Below the pieces are notes generated by a model that worked only from the letters and a program-made list of their open reading frames with translations, had not been told where the DNA came from and ran no database searches. DNA of 37,957 nucleotides from DASVVT01 sp036386415 (lineage in GTDB: Bacteria > Acidobacteriota > Blastocatellia > Pyrinomonadales > Pyrinomonadaceae), in the NCBI GenBank assembly GCA_036386415.1, contig DASVVT010000087.1:1-37957 (forward strand), read 5' to 3'. Made by a program: the position numbers and the translations under genes. The stretch's first letter is position 1; each line of letters begins with the position of its first letter. Below are positions 30,155 to 37,957 of the stretch, in pieces.

Positions 30155-30297
30155 TCAAAGGCCAGCGCGCCGGGAAGCCATGAGGAATGGCCGGAGGGCA
30201 ATCGCTCTCCGGTCATTCGCGTCACAGACGAGCTATCAGGAGCACAGCGTCAAAAGCTGTAAAGGGAACAAGGGTCTGGGAAGCAAGAAGGGGGATC

Positions 30298-30675
30298 ATG
30301 TCCCACACGACAATGAAGCAACACGCAGAGCCACGCTATCACGTCAACTTGCCGGTGCGTGCGGAGTGGAATGAGAAGAGGACCGGCAAACATGTCGTGA
30401 CGGAAGGCATCACGGAGATCGTCGGCCCGGCGGAAGCGCTTGTGCATCTGCAACAACTGCCGGCGGTCGGCACACGCATCACGATCAGCATAGAGGGAGC
30501 CAAAGGAGCGCACGTCACGGCCAACGCCGAAGTGCTGCGCCTGGTTCGCGATATTCGGCAGCCGCTCGCCTCTTTGAGCGTCGTCAACTCTAAGAAACAG
30601 TGGCGCGACGTGGTCTGGGAGCCAGCCGCAACACGCGCCCTACAGAACGCGGAAGACCTTAGCAAAGCCGCTTAA
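30298..30675 (+). CDS. PilZ-like domain protein
   Basis: 125 residues from the ATG at 30298 with AAGGGGG just upstream. RYHVNLPVRAEWNEKRTGKH and EALVHLQQLPAVGTRITISI with NAEVLRLVRDIRQPLASLSV follow the beta-barrel pattern of PilZ domains, which bind cyclic di-GMP. The RxxxR signature is incomplete (RYHVNLPVR) and the DxSxxG motif is replaced by GITEIVGP, so dinucleotide binding is doubtful. A standard terminator follows 22 bases after the stop. The 143 bases before it are not obviously coding. Confidence 0.7.
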   Translation: MSHTTMKQHAEPRYHVNLPVRAEWNEKRTGKHVVTEGITEIVGPAEALVHLQQLPAVGTRITISIEGAKGAHVTANAEVLRLVRDIRQPLASLSVVNSKKQWRDVVWEPAATRALQNAEDLSKAA

Positions 30676-30697
30676 TAAATATTTCACCGTTACTGTG

Positions 30698-30730
30698 AAA
30701 AGCGCACATCGTTTGAATGTGCGCTTTTTT
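30698..30730 (+). terminator. Rho-independent terminator
   Basis: AAAAGCGCACAT (30698-30709) and ATGTGCGCTTTT (30717-30728) make a perfect 12-bp stem with a 7-base loop and a T6 run. Confidence 0.9.
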
Positions 30731-30754
30731 GTCTTGAGGAAAACAAAGAAATGG

Positions 30755-30826
30755 CTCACGCAAAGCCGCCAAGGCGCAAAGAAAGGACGCAACTCTTGTC
30801 TTTGCGTCTTGGCGGCTTTGCGTGAG
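30755..30826. repeat. Inverted repeat of CGCAAAG-type units
   Basis: 27-base arms 30755-30781 (CTCACGCAAAGCCGCCAAGG and on) and 30800-30826 match with one mismatch around an 18-base loop. Lies between the terminator and the purine permease promoter region. Confidence 0.88.
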
Positions 30827-30869
30827 GCTGATCTTCTTTTGCGTCATCATCTCTTGCAGCTTGAATCGG

Positions 30870-30898
30870 TTGCCTTCAAGGGTGTTCTGCGTTAATTA
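30870..30898 (+). promoter_or_regulatory. Possible promoter of the purine permease
   Basis: TTGCCT (30870-30875) and TAATTA (30893-30898) with a 17-base spacer. Modest match; no purine riboswitch core was recognised in the 60-base leader. Confidence 0.35.
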
Positions 30899-30961
30899 TG
30901 TCTCTCGTTTCATTCGTCAAGCACAGTTCGCGTCACACTTCAATTGCGATAGCCGTTCCTT

Positions 30962-32257
30962 ATGGAGAGACTCGAAGGCCAGAAGACAAGCATTCGCACG
31001 GAAGCGATTGCGGGTGTCACCACCTTTTTCACGATGGCTTACATAGTCATCGTCAATCCTTCCATCCTCTCCACAGAAGGAACGGGGATGGCTTTCAGTG
31101 GGGTGCTCACGGCGACCGTGCTGATCTGCTTCACGATGACGCTCCTGATGGGGCTCTACGCGAAGCTTCCCTTTGCGGTCGCGCCCGGCATGGGCATCAA
31201 TGCTTTCTTTGCCTACACTGTGATTCTGGGCCAGGGAGTTCCGTGGCAGGTGGCGCTCGGCATCATCTTCTGGGCGGGGGTTCTTTTCCTCTTGATCTCG
31301 GTGACGCCGATCCGCGTCGAGATTGCCCGCGCGATCCCGCCGGGATTGCGAATCGCTACCGCCGCCGGAATCGGCATCTTCCTGACCTTCATCGGCCTGA
31401 GAAATGCGGGCGTCATCGTCGCCAACCCTGCGACCCTGGTCGGGCCGGGCACGCTCGATCACAGGGCGCTGCTCACGATCCTTGGCCTGGGCGTCACCAT
31501 CTGGCTTTTAAACAGGAAGCGCCCTTTCGCATATCTCGCCGGAATATTTGCCGTCACGCTGCTGGCGTGGGCTTTCGGTCTGGTCAAAGCACCGTTGAGA
31601 CTTTTCAGCGCGCCTGATTTCAGCAGCGTCTTTCTGAAGCTGGACATCACGGGAGCGCTGAAGCTCTCGCTCCTGCCCGCGATCATCAGTATTCTCTTCA
31701 CAGACCTCTTCGATTCCATCTCGACCTTCATAGGCGTCTCTCATGCGGCGAATCTTTTAGATAAGGATGGTCATCCGCGTAACCTCAAAGAAGGTCTGAT
31801 CGTGGATGCCCTGGCGACGCTCGGCGCTGGGCTGGCGGGGACATCTTCGGGGACGGCTTATATAGAGAGCGTCGCCGGAATCAACATGGGTGGACGCACA
31901 GGGCTCACTTCCGTCTTCACAGCGCTCTGCTTCCTGCCCTGCTTTTTTCTTGCTCCGCTCGCGGGAAGCGTGCCCGGCTTCGCCACCGCCCCTGTCCTGA
32001 TACTGGTCGGCGCGGCGATGTTCAAAAGCATTTCGCAGCTTTCTCTCTCTCGCATCGAAGACGCCTTGCCGGCGTTTTTGACGATTATTCTCATCCCCCT
32101 CACCTTCTCCATCACGCAGGGAATCCTCTGGGGCTTCATCTCCCACGTAGGCCTCTACCTGATGGTAGGCCGCCGCAGAGAGGTGCACGGGGTCATGTAC
32201 GCGCTCGCCGTCGTTTCAGTGTGCTTGCTCATACTCCAACACGGAGGAGCTTCATGA
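30962..32257 (+). CDS. NCS2/AzgA-type purine permease
   Basis: 431 residues with 12-14 hydrophobic segments. AzgA-like features: SIRTEAIAGVTTFFTMAYIV, the PFAVAPGMGINAFFAYTVIL segment in TM3, LLPAIISILFTDLFDSISTF with IGVSHAANLLDK, and GTSSGTAYIESVAGINMGGR. Family members (PbuG, GhxP) import hypoxanthine, guanine or adenine with protons. The start at 30962 agrees with family N-termini; no strong ribosome site is visible. Monocistronic as far as seen; its own terminator is not recognised. Confidence 0.9.
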   Translation: MERLEGQKTSIRTEAIAGVTTFFTMAYIVIVNPSILSTEGTGMAFSGVLTATVLICFTMTLLMGLYAKLPFAVAPGMGINAFFAYTVILGQGVPWQVALGIIFWAGVLFLLISVTPIRVEIARAIPPGLRIATAAGIGIFLTFIGLRNAGVIVANPATLVGPGTLDHRALLTILGLGVTIWLLNRKRPFAYLAGIFAVTLLAWAFGLVKAPLRLFSAPDFSSVFLKLDITGALKLSLLPAIISILFTDLFDSISTFIGVSHAANLLDKDGHPRNLKEGLIVDALATLGAGLAGTSSGTAYIESVAGINMGGRTGLTSVFTALCFLPCFFLAPLAGSVPGFATAPVLILVGAAMFKSISQLSLSRIEDALPAFLTIILIPLTFSITQGILWGFISHVGLYLMVGRRREVHGVMYALAVVSVCLLILQHGGAS

Positions 32258-32569
32258 CGGCGAGCGCCGGACGATCAAGGCGTGACGAAATTGTTGTTGT
32301 TCAGTTGACCCGCTTCAAGGTACAATTCGCCGCGCGCCGCTCTGTGAAACGCAGCCAAAGATAATCGGATGCAAGGCGCGTCGCGTTCCTGTCGCCCGAT
32401 CCGTAACGTTCGCCGCTGAAGTCTTGAACAGCGAATGAACAAGCAGCCTGCCGGAGCTCTCCTCAAGAAGCTGTCTGCTTGAGATGATGAAGTAAACGCT
32501 AATCGCTGAATGGTGTAAGATCAAGCTCTATTCATTACCCGTTCACATTCACCTGAAAGGAATCAGATC
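32258..32569. other. Intergenic region without recognised features
   Basis: No coding frame, tRNA, convincing promoter or long inverted repeat was found. It should hold the end of the permease transcript and the promoter of the gene at 32570. Confidence 0.5.
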
Positions 32570-32977
32570 ATGAGAAGTTATCTTCCACGTTTTACACGTA
32601 CGTCTCGCGCCATCCTTGTCCCGGTCGCGGCGATCACTTTGGCGCTCTGCGCTTTTGCAGCGCTTCCCCGTTCTTCAAACGCCGGGGCGCAGAAAGCCGA
32701 GTTTATGATCGAGAACAAGTCGGAATGGGATATCCATCATCTCTTCCTGTCGTCGTCTGATGACGACCAGTGGGGGCCGGATCAGCTTGGCGACCACGTC
32801 TTGAAGTCCGGCACGTCGTTCACCCTGCGCAGCATTCCCTGCGACACCTACGACATCAAGGTCGTGGATGATGATGGAGATGAATGTGTGATTAAGGGCG
32901 TCCCCATGTGCAAAGATCACACGCACTGGGACCTCACTAATAAAGAGCTGCTGGGCTGTGAAGGGTTCGGCAGGTAA
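32570..32977 (+). CDS. Small secreted conserved protein
   Basis: 135 residues; AAAGGAA about 10 bases before the ATG. A long signal peptide (AILVPVAAITLALCAFAALP, cut near SNAGA) leads to a domain of about 90 residues: FMIENKSEWDIHHLFLSSSD, DDQWGPDQLGDHVLKSGTSF, CDTYDIKVVDDDGDECVIKG and a closing LTNKELLGCEGFGR. The acidic YDIKVVDDDGDEC stretch and four Cys suggest a metal- or disulfide-stabilised beta domain. I have seen the pattern in secreted proteins of Acidobacteriota and other phyla; function unknown. Convergent with the PfpI gene. Confidence 0.8.
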   Translation: MRSYLPRFTRTSRAILVPVAAITLALCAFAALPRSSNAGAQKAEFMIENKSEWDIHHLFLSSSDDDQWGPDQLGDHVLKSGTSFTLRSIPCDTYDIKVVDDDGDECVIKGVPMCKDHTHWDLTNKELLGCEGFGR

Positions 32978-33032
32978 GGCCGCTCGACCGGCGAGAGCCG
33001 ACCGAACGGCTCATTGTCAGTCTCATCACCAG

Positions 33033-33089
33033 ACAAGAAAAGCATGAAGCGCACGGATTCATCAACCATGCGCTTCCTGCTTTTCTTGT
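33033..33089. terminator. Bidirectional hairpin between convergent genes
   Basis: ACAAGAAAAGC-x-TGAAGCGCA (33033-33053) pairs with TGCGCTTC-x-x-GCTTTTCTTGT (33069-33089) with one or two internal mismatches; both outer sides are A/T-rich. Placed between the stops at 32977 and 33131. Confidence 0.7.
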
Positions 33090-33130
33090 GCGCGAATTTC
33101 TCTTTATTCCAGTTTCTCTCTCTCTTCCTC

Positions 33131-34219
33131 TCAGGCGCTCGCGGCTGTTCCGGTCGTCGGCTGCGCAGCTTTGGCCTGACCCTTGCCGGTGCGCGCGTGA
33201 TAGAGATCGGCCACGCGCTGCTCGTGCTTGGCGATGTCCACCTCTATCTCATCGAAGATGGCGACGGTCGTCGGGTCTGTCAGAGAGTTGCGCAGGTTGT
33301 AGGCATCGACGACGCCCGTTTGCAGGTCGCCCAGAGCGCGACGCAAGATGCTCACGTCGTCGCTCGATTGCAGCCAGCTCTTCAGCGTCGCGTAAGCTCC
33401 GCTGCCAGCCGCCTGAAAAGACTCCTGCTCGCCGAGCGCCTGCAAGCGCGCTTCGAGCATCTGCACGTGGCGTTGCTTGGTCGCGCTGATCTCTTCAAAG
33501 GCCGAGCGCAGCTCGTCGTCGGTCGCCTTCTCAGCATAATGATTGAAGGCTTCCATCGCATAACGCTCGCCCCGAATCGCCGTGTTGAGTCCATCCGCGA
33601 TCTCGCTCTTGCTCGATCCGCCCCAGGCCTCGCCCAGCTTCCACCAGTCTGCGCCGGGGTCGTCGGGCAATGCTGTCTCTTTTGTCTCAAGTCCGAGACG
33701 GCGAAGGATGGCGACGGTAAATTGCGGCACATCGCCCGGACGCCGCGAGGTGATGAGATTGCCGTCCACGACGAGCGCCTCGTCCGTGAAGTTCGCGCCC
33801 GCGTTCTGCATGTCCTTGCGTATGGCGCCAAAGCCTGTGGCGCGCCTGCCCTTCAAAAGATCACCCTCGATCAAGACCTGCGGCCCGTGGCAGACCGCCG
33901 CGACGAGCTTATTCTGCTCGACTGCATCCTGCACGAATCGCACGGTCTTCATGTTCGTGCGCATCGTATCAGGGGCCATGCCGCCGGGGATAATGACGGC
34001 GTCAAAATCTTCCGCGCGCGCTTCGGTCGTCGTGCCGTCCGGCTCAATCGACACCTTGCCCTGCTTGCCCGCGTACTTCTCATTCATGCGCGACCCCAAC
34101 ACGGTCACTTCCGCTCCCGCTTCCTGCAAAGCTGTGTAAGGAATCTGAAATTCCGAGTCCTCGAAATTCTGCTCGACGAGGATGGCGACTTTCTTGGTTC
34201 GATTACTTTCTGCGGTCAT
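33131..34219 (-). CDS. DJ-1/PfpI-family protein fused to a ferritin-like domain
   Basis: 362 residues. N-terminal domain (about 9-178) is of the PfpI/DJ-1 type: VAILVEQNFEDSEFQIPYTA with Glu20, AVIIPGGMAPDTMR, and the nucleophile elbow AAVCHGPQVLIEGDLL with Cys110-His111; VDGNLITSRRPGDVPQF closes it. Such proteins are glyoxalase III/chaperone-like stress enzymes. The C-terminal part (about 205-345) is a four-helix, ferritin-like bundle of the DUF2383 or rubrerythrin-related type (RGERYAMEAFNHYAEKATDD, EEISATKQRHVQMLEARLQA, DVSILRRALGDLQTGVVDAY, VAIFDEIEVDIAKHEQRVAD) with Glu and His where a metal site would be. The fusion is uncommon. No ribosome site stronger than GGAGATTTTG (about 7 bases) is seen. 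Confidence 0.85.
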   Translation of the reverse strand: MTAESNRTKKVAILVEQNFEDSEFQIPYTALQEAGAEVTVLGSRMNEKYAGKQGKVSIEPDGTTTEARAEDFDAVIIPGGMAPDTMRTNMKTVRFVQDAVEQNKLVAAVCHGPQVLIEGDLLKGRRATGFGAIRKDMQNAGANFTDEALVVDGNLITSRRPGDVPQFTVAILRRLGLETKETALPDDPGADWWKLGEAWGGSSKSEIADGLNTAIRGERYAMEAFNHYAEKATDDELRSAFEEISATKQRHVQMLEARLQALGEQESFQAAGSGAYATLKSWLQSSDDVSILRRALGDLQTGVVDAYNLRNSLTDPTTVAIFDEIEVDIAKHEQRVADLYHARTGKGQAKAAQPTTGTAASA

Positions 34220-34463
34220 ACAAAATCTCCTTTACTTGCTGGCCGACGCCGCAATGATAAACAATGCACGCGAGGCGACCTGGATTGCTCGTACCCCGGC
34301 TGTTCCATATATTTTTCGCAAGTCGCATGCCAGCATCGTCGCTGGCAATCTCGCCATAAAAGAGCGCCGCCCGCGCTTAAAGGTTTGAGCAGAACCCGTA
34401 CAGTCCGAACGAAGACCGTCCGTTTACCCTACTTTGGGAAATCCTGTGGAGTATCAGGAAAGG

Positions 34464-34529
34464 TTCAACCACAAAGGCACAAAGGTACTAAGAAAGCCAA
34501 GTGTTTTTCTTAGTGCTTTTGTGGTTGAA
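34464..34529. repeat. Inverted repeat of ACAAAGGC-type units after lexA
   Basis: TTCAACCACAAAGGCACAAA and following bases (34464-34493) pair with TTTCTTAGTGCTTTTGTGGT TGAA-type bases (34504-34529); outer 9 bp are perfect. It lies just beyond the lexA stop and may end its transcript. No gene is seen in 34220-34463. Confidence 0.78.
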
Positions 34530-34533
34530 TTCT

Positions 34534-35157
34534 TTATGTCGTAGGTCGAAGCAACCCGCGAAAGATGCCCTGGACTGCGACGCGCGAGGCGAGCAGTCGC
34601 ATCGGAGCGAGTTGCGAGTTGGCGGGGCGCAGTTCGACTTCCGGGCCGAAGCGAAAGAGACGCTTGAGTGTGGCGCGTGCGCCGTCTATGAGCGCGACGA
34701 CGATCTCTCCGTCGCGCGCCTCTGTGCGATTTTCGATGAGCGCGATGTCGCCGTCGCAAATATGCTCGTCGATCATCGAATCACCGCGCACACGCAGCGC
34801 GTAGACGCGCTCCGGGCGCACGCGCCCCAACAGGAAGCGCGGGACGCTGATCGGCTCTGCATCTTCGACGGCATCGACGGGCGCGCCCGCCGCGATCCGC
34901 CCCAGCAGCGGCACTTCGCAGACGGCGTCAGGGGCAGCTTCTTCGACCTTGACGGCCAATCCGAAAGCGCCGTCTTCGGTTCGCCGCGAGAGCAGGCCAC
35001 GACGTTCGAGCGCCGCGATGTGCTTGGCGATGGTCGCTTTCGAAGAGACGCCGAAGTGGCGTGCGATCTGCGCGTAGGAAGGCTCGTACCCATGACGCTC
35101 TATGAAGCGCGTGATGTAATCGAGAATCTCCTTCTGTCGTTGCGTGCGTGGCAGCAT
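34534..35157 (-). CDS. lexA: LexA repressor
   Basis: 207 residues. LexA represses SOS genes and cleaves itself with RecA filament help. N-terminal winged helix: LPRTQRQKEILDYITRFIER, GYEPSYAQIARHFGVSSKAT, HIAALERRGLLSRR. Cleavage site A90-G91 in GRIAAGAPV; catalytic Ser127 (RVRGDSMIDEHI) and Lys165 (ARATLKRLF). The recognition helix (SYAQIARHFGVSSKATIAKH) differs from the E. coli type, so the operator is likely different too. uvrA (9554) is a candidate target, but no shared dyad upstream of both could be defined by eye. Confidence 0.95.
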   Translation of the reverse strand: MLPRTQRQKEILDYITRFIERHGYEPSYAQIARHFGVSSKATIAKHIAALERRGLLSRRTEDGAFGLAVKVEEAAPDAVCEVPLLGRIAAGAPVDAVEDAEPISVPRFLLGRVRPERVYALRVRGDSMIDEHICDGDIALIENRTEARDGEIVVALIDGARATLKRLFRFGPEVELRPANSQLAPMRLLASRVAVQGIFRGLLRPTT

Positions 35158-35257
35158 GGCGCTTCTCCGGTTCAGGCGAGAGGAATTAACGCTTCGTCAA
35201 GAGTTGCAACTGGGCGTGGCTTCGCATTCTAAGGCGCTCGGGCGGCAGCGTCAAGAA

Positions 35258-35360
35258 AAGAAATGATGAATTAGGAATGCCGCAATGATGAATTAACAGA
35301 AAAACCATTCACGCTTTAGTTTAGGGTTTTTAATTCATTATTCCGCATTCATCATTTCTT
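35258..35360. repeat. Inverted repeat of AATGATGAATTA-type units
   Basis: AAGAAATGATGAATTAGGAA and on (35258-35297) pairs with TTAATTCATTATTCCGCATT and on (35330-35360), with one extra unit in the left arm. It overlaps the stop codon of the first SYLF gene and lies toward divergently placed lexA. Same family as 36096-36182. Confidence 0.8.
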
Positions 35361-36074
35361 AGAATACTGTGACAGCGTTTGCGGATACACGCGCACGCCG
35401 ATAGGCATCTCCTTCATAGAGTGCTCACGGTCTAGAACTTCTCTGGCCTTCTTGCCTTCGTAGACGGCCTCGTTGAGGTCATTATCGGGATTGATGACCG
35501 CGCCTTTGAGGGCAACCCCGGCGAAGAGTCCCTTGCTGCGCGAGTAGGTCAGGATTCCGGCATCGAGCGTCGCGGTCGTCGAAGCCGAGGCTTCACGTCC
35601 GAGGGGCCCTGCGGCCACACCTATCTCACCGCCCATCTCGAACTTATCCTCCATCAGACCTCTCACGCCAGCCTCATTCATAATCAAGAGAACGTAGTCA
35701 ACCTTGGCCGCGCCGATCTGCGCGCCGAAGCTGCCGCCGCCAAGATTAAAGAAGGCAGGAGCGCTCCAGCCGCCGGGGATGCGACGGCTGATGACGCCTT
35801 GCCCGCCGCGCCCGCCGATGATGAAAGCCGCTTTGACCACACCGGGGAAGACCGCAACCGCCTCCGCCTTATCAAGCAGTTCCCTGGGAATCGACTTGTC
35901 ATTCGTTCCCATAATCGCTCTAAAGACCTGGGCGGCGTCGCTGGCGTGCCGTGCGGCGTCCCTCATCCTCTTCGCGTTCTTCTTATTCTGCGCCATCGAC
36001 ACGGTCGCGGCCAGACACAGCAAGATCAACACCGAGAGCACACAGGCGGCGCGACGTTGAGATGAACGGTTCAT
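35352..36074 (-). CDS. SYLF-domain (lipid-binding, YSC84-like) secreted protein, copy A
   Basis: 240 residues; GAGGAGG about 9 bases before the ATG. Signal peptide AACVLSVLILLCLAATVSMA. SYLF domain from about 45: IPRELLDKAEAVAVFPGVVK, AAFIIGGRGGQGVISRRIPG, GWSAPAFFNLGGGSFGAQIG, VLLIMNEAGVRGLMEDKFEM and ASTTATLDAGILTYSRSKGL. SYLF domains bind phosphoinositides in eukaryotes; bacterial members are exported, probably lipid-binding. 65-70% similar by eye to the next gene upstream (36183-36914), a tandem duplicate. A heptad-like inverted repeat separates the two. Confidence 0.92.
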   Translation of the reverse strand: MNRSSQRRAACVLSVLILLCLAATVSMAQNKKNAKRMRDAARHASDAAQVFRAIMGTNDKSIPRELLDKAEAVAVFPGVVKAAFIIGGRGGQGVISRRIPGGWSAPAFFNLGGGSFGAQIGAAKVDYVLLIMNEAGVRGLMEDKFEMGGEIGVAAGPLGREASASTTATLDAGILTYSRSKGLFAGVALKGAVINPDNDLNEAVYEGKKAREVLDREHSMKEMPIGVRVYPQTLSQYSKK

Positions 36075-36095
36075 GCTTTAAACCCTCCTCTACAG

Positions 36096-36182
36096 GAAAT
36101 GCGGAATGCGGAATGAAAAGAAAGACGTGGGATTTGGTTTTTCTTTAATTCATCATTCAGCATTGCGACATTCATCATTCTC
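36096..36182. repeat. Inverted repeat of GGAATGCGGAATGA-type units
   Basis: GAAATGCGGAATGCGGAATG and on pairs imperfectly with TTCATCATTCAGCATTGCGA CATTCATCATTC-type units on the right. It lies between the two SYLF genes and touches the stop of copy B. Confidence 0.65.
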
Positions 36183-36914
36183 TTATTTGCGGACAGAGTA
36201 TCGCGCGAGGGTGCGCGGGAAGATACGCACGCCCGCAGGCATCTGCTCAATCGTCATCTTCTGAGTTCCGGTCAGGATGTCGCGCGCCTTCATCCCGTAG
36301 ACGGCTTCGTTATCGTCGTTGTCAGGATTGATGACGACGCCCTTCAGTTCAAGCCCGGCGAACAGTCCCTTGCTGCGCGAGTAGGAAAGAATTCCTGCGT
36401 CGAGCGTCGCGTTGGTCGAGGCGGAAACCGCGCGCCCGATTGGGCCAGCGGCGACGCTTCCCTCGCCCCCGATCTCGAACTTGTCCTCCAAAAGTCCCTT
36501 CAGCGCGGCCTCGTTCATAAACAGGAGGACGAAGTCGGTTGACGACGCGCCGATCTGCAACCCTATGCTGCCGCCGCCCAGCTTGAAGAAGGCCGGGGCG
36601 CTCCAGCCATACGGCAGGCGACGGCTGATGACGCCGCTGCCGCCGCGTCCACCGATGATGAAGCCCGCTTTGATAACATTCGGAAAGACCGCGACCGCCT
36701 CTGCCTTCGCCAGCAACTCCCTTGGAATCGCCTTGTCGGGCACGTTCATGATCTGCACGAAGGTGTTGGCTGCCTGCTGTGCGCGGCTGGTCGCCTTACC
36801 GACTTTTCTAGCTCTCTTGTTCTGCGCCTCTGTTGTGAAAGGCAGACACGAAGCAAACACCAGTAAGAAGAGCGCGACGGCAGCAGCAACACGCCGTTGA
36901 AACGAAAGATTCAT
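36183..36914 (-). CDS. SYLF-domain (lipid-binding, YSC84-like) secreted protein, copy B
   Basis: 243 residues from the ATG at 36914, with GGAGGAGAAGT just before; an in-frame ATG at 36950 would add 12 residues and break the signal peptide. Signal peptide AAAVALFLLVFASCLPFTTE. SYLF core as in copy A: IPRELLAKAEAVAVFPNVIK, AGFIIGGRGGSGVISRRLPY, GWSAPAFFKLGGGSIGLQIG and TNATLDAGILSYSRSKGLFA. Both end in a segment GVRxxPxTLxxYS. Upstream of copy A in the same direction, so possibly co-transcribed. Confidence 0.92.
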   Translation of the reverse strand: MNLSFQRRVAAAVALFLLVFASCLPFTTEAQNKRARKVGKATSRAQQAANTFVQIMNVPDKAIPRELLAKAEAVAVFPNVIKAGFIIGGRGGSGVISRRLPYGWSAPAFFKLGGGSIGLQIGASSTDFVLLFMNEAALKGLLEDKFEIGGEGSVAAGPIGRAVSASTNATLDAGILSYSRSKGLFAGLELKGVVINPDNDDNEAVYGMKARDILTGTQKMTIEQMPAGVRIFPRTLARYSVRK

Positions 36915-37086
36915 ACTTCTCCTCCCTATCGAATCCGAAACATAGTCCATCTAACTAGAGGACAGAGGAGAGCCGAGCGTCCATTCATTATTTCGGGGAG
37001 CTTTGATTGTACCATTAATTTCCTAGCACTCGAATATTACACCAGGTGGCCTGGAACATATAAGGCGAGATGCTGGGAAGAAAGCC

Positions 37087-37115
37087 TTGACAGCACATAT
37101 GCATCCAATTATATT
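37087..37115 (+). promoter_or_regulatory. Strong sigma-70 promoter
   Basis: Perfect TTGACA (37087-37092), 17-base spacer, TATATT (37110-37115); predicted start near 37122. This rules against a coding start at 37087 and supports the ATG at 37216. Confidence 0.8.
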
Positions 37116-37215
37116 GCGCCTGTTGATAGTCTCTCAGTTGACACGAGCCTCGCTCCGCATTGAGTTTTGCTTCCGTCAACTTCATCTCAAGTCCCACTCA
37201 GGAAGGAACAAAATT

Positions 37216-37902
37216 ATGATAACTCTTTCTCACCAAAGGAAGATCAACTTCAAGAGAATCTTTATCTTTGCAGCTACGATCATCGTGACAACTATCTTGG
37301 GCACTCACCCTGGCATTACACAGCAAGGACAAGAGAGACTTCTGAAGAAGGAATCTTGGCCTAAAGAGCCAGTTAAAATAGTTGGTGTCAAAGCCGCCAA
37401 GAAATCTCTCAAGCTCAACGAGAAGTTTCTGGCGGATGATGATTGGTTTAAGGGCTTCACGGTGCGCTTGATTAATACATCGGGCAAGAACATTACCTAT
37501 ATAAGTCTGCGTCTGCTCTTCGCCCGACCCGAAGACGGCGAAACCGCAAAAGACCCCCCATATGTTTACTCACTCACCTACGGACGAGACCCTTCTTTAC
37601 CCAAACCATCTACCACATCGAATAGCCCCCAGACCGTCTTAGCCGGGAAATCTATAGATATTGCGCTACCTGACGAGTGGTATGATTCTCTTAAGCAGGG
37701 GCTCAAGGAGCTTAAATATCCGGCTAGCATCAAGCGCATGGAGATAGCTCTTGAGGAGGTTGCCTTTGAAGATGGGACTATGTGGAGCGCAGGTCAATTT
37801 TGGCAGCGCGACCCGAATAATTCTGATAAATGGGTTCCAATCGGACAATCAATTAGCAGGGTTCTCAACCACCCTGCTAAATTTTTAGGTAATACCCCAT
37901 GA
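37216..37902 (+). CDS. Secreted hypothetical protein
   Basis: 228 residues from the ATG at 37216; GGAAGGAA lies about 8 bases upstream. Signal peptide/anchor (FKRIFIFAATIIVTTILGTH). The mature part opens with EPVKIVGVKAAKKSLKLNEK, DDDWFKGFTVRLINTSGKNI and TYISLRLLFARPEDGETAKD, an Ig-like beta-sandwich pattern, then SLTYGRDPSLPKP and EVAFEDGTMWSAGQFWQRDP. Proteins of this build are frequent as secreted hypotheticals in Acidobacteriota; function unknown. It has its own promoter, and the downstream 55 bases of the window hold nothing recognised. Confidence 0.8.
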   Translation: MITLSHQRKINFKRIFIFAATIIVTTILGTHPGITQQGQERLLKKESWPKEPVKIVGVKAAKKSLKLNEKFLADDDWFKGFTVRLINTSGKNITYISLRLLFARPEDGETAKDPPYVYSLTYGRDPSLPKPSTTSNSPQTVLAGKSIDIALPDEWYDSLKQGLKELKYPASIKRMEIALEEVAFEDGTMWSAGQFWQRDPNNSDKWVPIGQSISRVLNHPAKFLGNTP

Positions 37903-37957
37903 AACTGCACCTAACTGGTGCTGATTTGAGTCAGTGGAGTATGCCGTAAAAGTTTTA

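Noticed and set aside
30898..31617. 239-codon plus-strand frame
   Set aside because: Overlaps the purine permease in another frame; the permease frame has clear family motifs.
33014..34513. 499-codon plus-strand open frame
   Set aside because: It is antisense to the PfpI-ferritin-like gene, has no family pattern, and arises from codon bias on the other strand.

Overview
This 38 kb window is a bacterial chromosome segment of moderately high GC. It most resembles Acidobacteriota, probably the Blastocatellia/Pyrinomonadaceae side. The signs are a VWA protein of the acidobacterial type, an Oar-like TonB receptor with an N-terminal carboxypeptidase-regulatory-like domain, several secreted protein families I associate with that group, and many intergenic inverted repeats built from short tandem units. 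The assignment is inference from gene content; no rRNA is present.

Layout. 1-1030: 5' end of tuf on the minus strand, preceded by tRNA-Thr(GGT), tRNA-Gly(TCC) and tRNA-Tyr(GTA), the classic tRNA-tuf operon, here interrupted by a small HNH-type zinc protein gene that runs into tRNA-Thr. 1273-2166: EamA transporter. 2170-7064: a genomic island. It holds an integron-type gene cassette array without an integrase: five complete cassette genes, four complete attC sites, two half attC sites and one decayed cassette gene, all on the minus strand. It ends next to tRNA-Thr(TGT), where only the last codons of a tyrosine integrase and a broken excisionase-like HTH gene remain. 7359-24356: mostly core genes: FlgT-like secreted protein, pgsA, uvrA, a deoxyhypusine-synthase-like gene, a methyltransferase, a PepSY protein and TonB receptor pair, a DksA-type zinc finger, xerC, a VWA protein, trmFO, and a small acidic protein gene. 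24388-25020: a histone-H1-like basic protein gene in the same operon as the acidic one. 25103-27921: a second island at a third tRNA-Thr (CGT) with a frameshifted integrase, an unknown gene, one intact attC and a secreted cassette gene. 28136-37957: accessory and core genes: Arg/Gly-rich secreted protein, MarR regulator, BON protein, PilZ-like protein, purine permease, small secreted protein, DJ-1/PfpI-ferritin-like fusion, lexA, two SYLF paralogues and a secreted protein.

The two islands are linked by three shared features: anchoring at a tRNA-Thr gene, an identical 22-bp GTGTGCC-containing sequence just beyond the tRNA hairpin, and a 62-63 bp inverted repeat immediately upstream of the outermost cassette gene. 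I infer that related tRNA-Thr-targeting integrative elements carried sedentary cassette arrays and have since decayed.

Stretches of more than 300 bases without a gene: 912-1272 (promoter only), 2525-2800 (weak promoter only), 7065-7358 (tRNA promoter, otherwise nothing seen), 9248-9553 (one inverted repeat), 14458-14903 (one inverted repeat at its end, otherwise nothing seen), 18968-19588 (operator-like repeats, one inverted repeat, a -10 box), 23736-24158 (one hairpin), 32258-32569 (nothing seen), 34220-34533 (one inverted repeat), 36915-37215 (one strong promoter).
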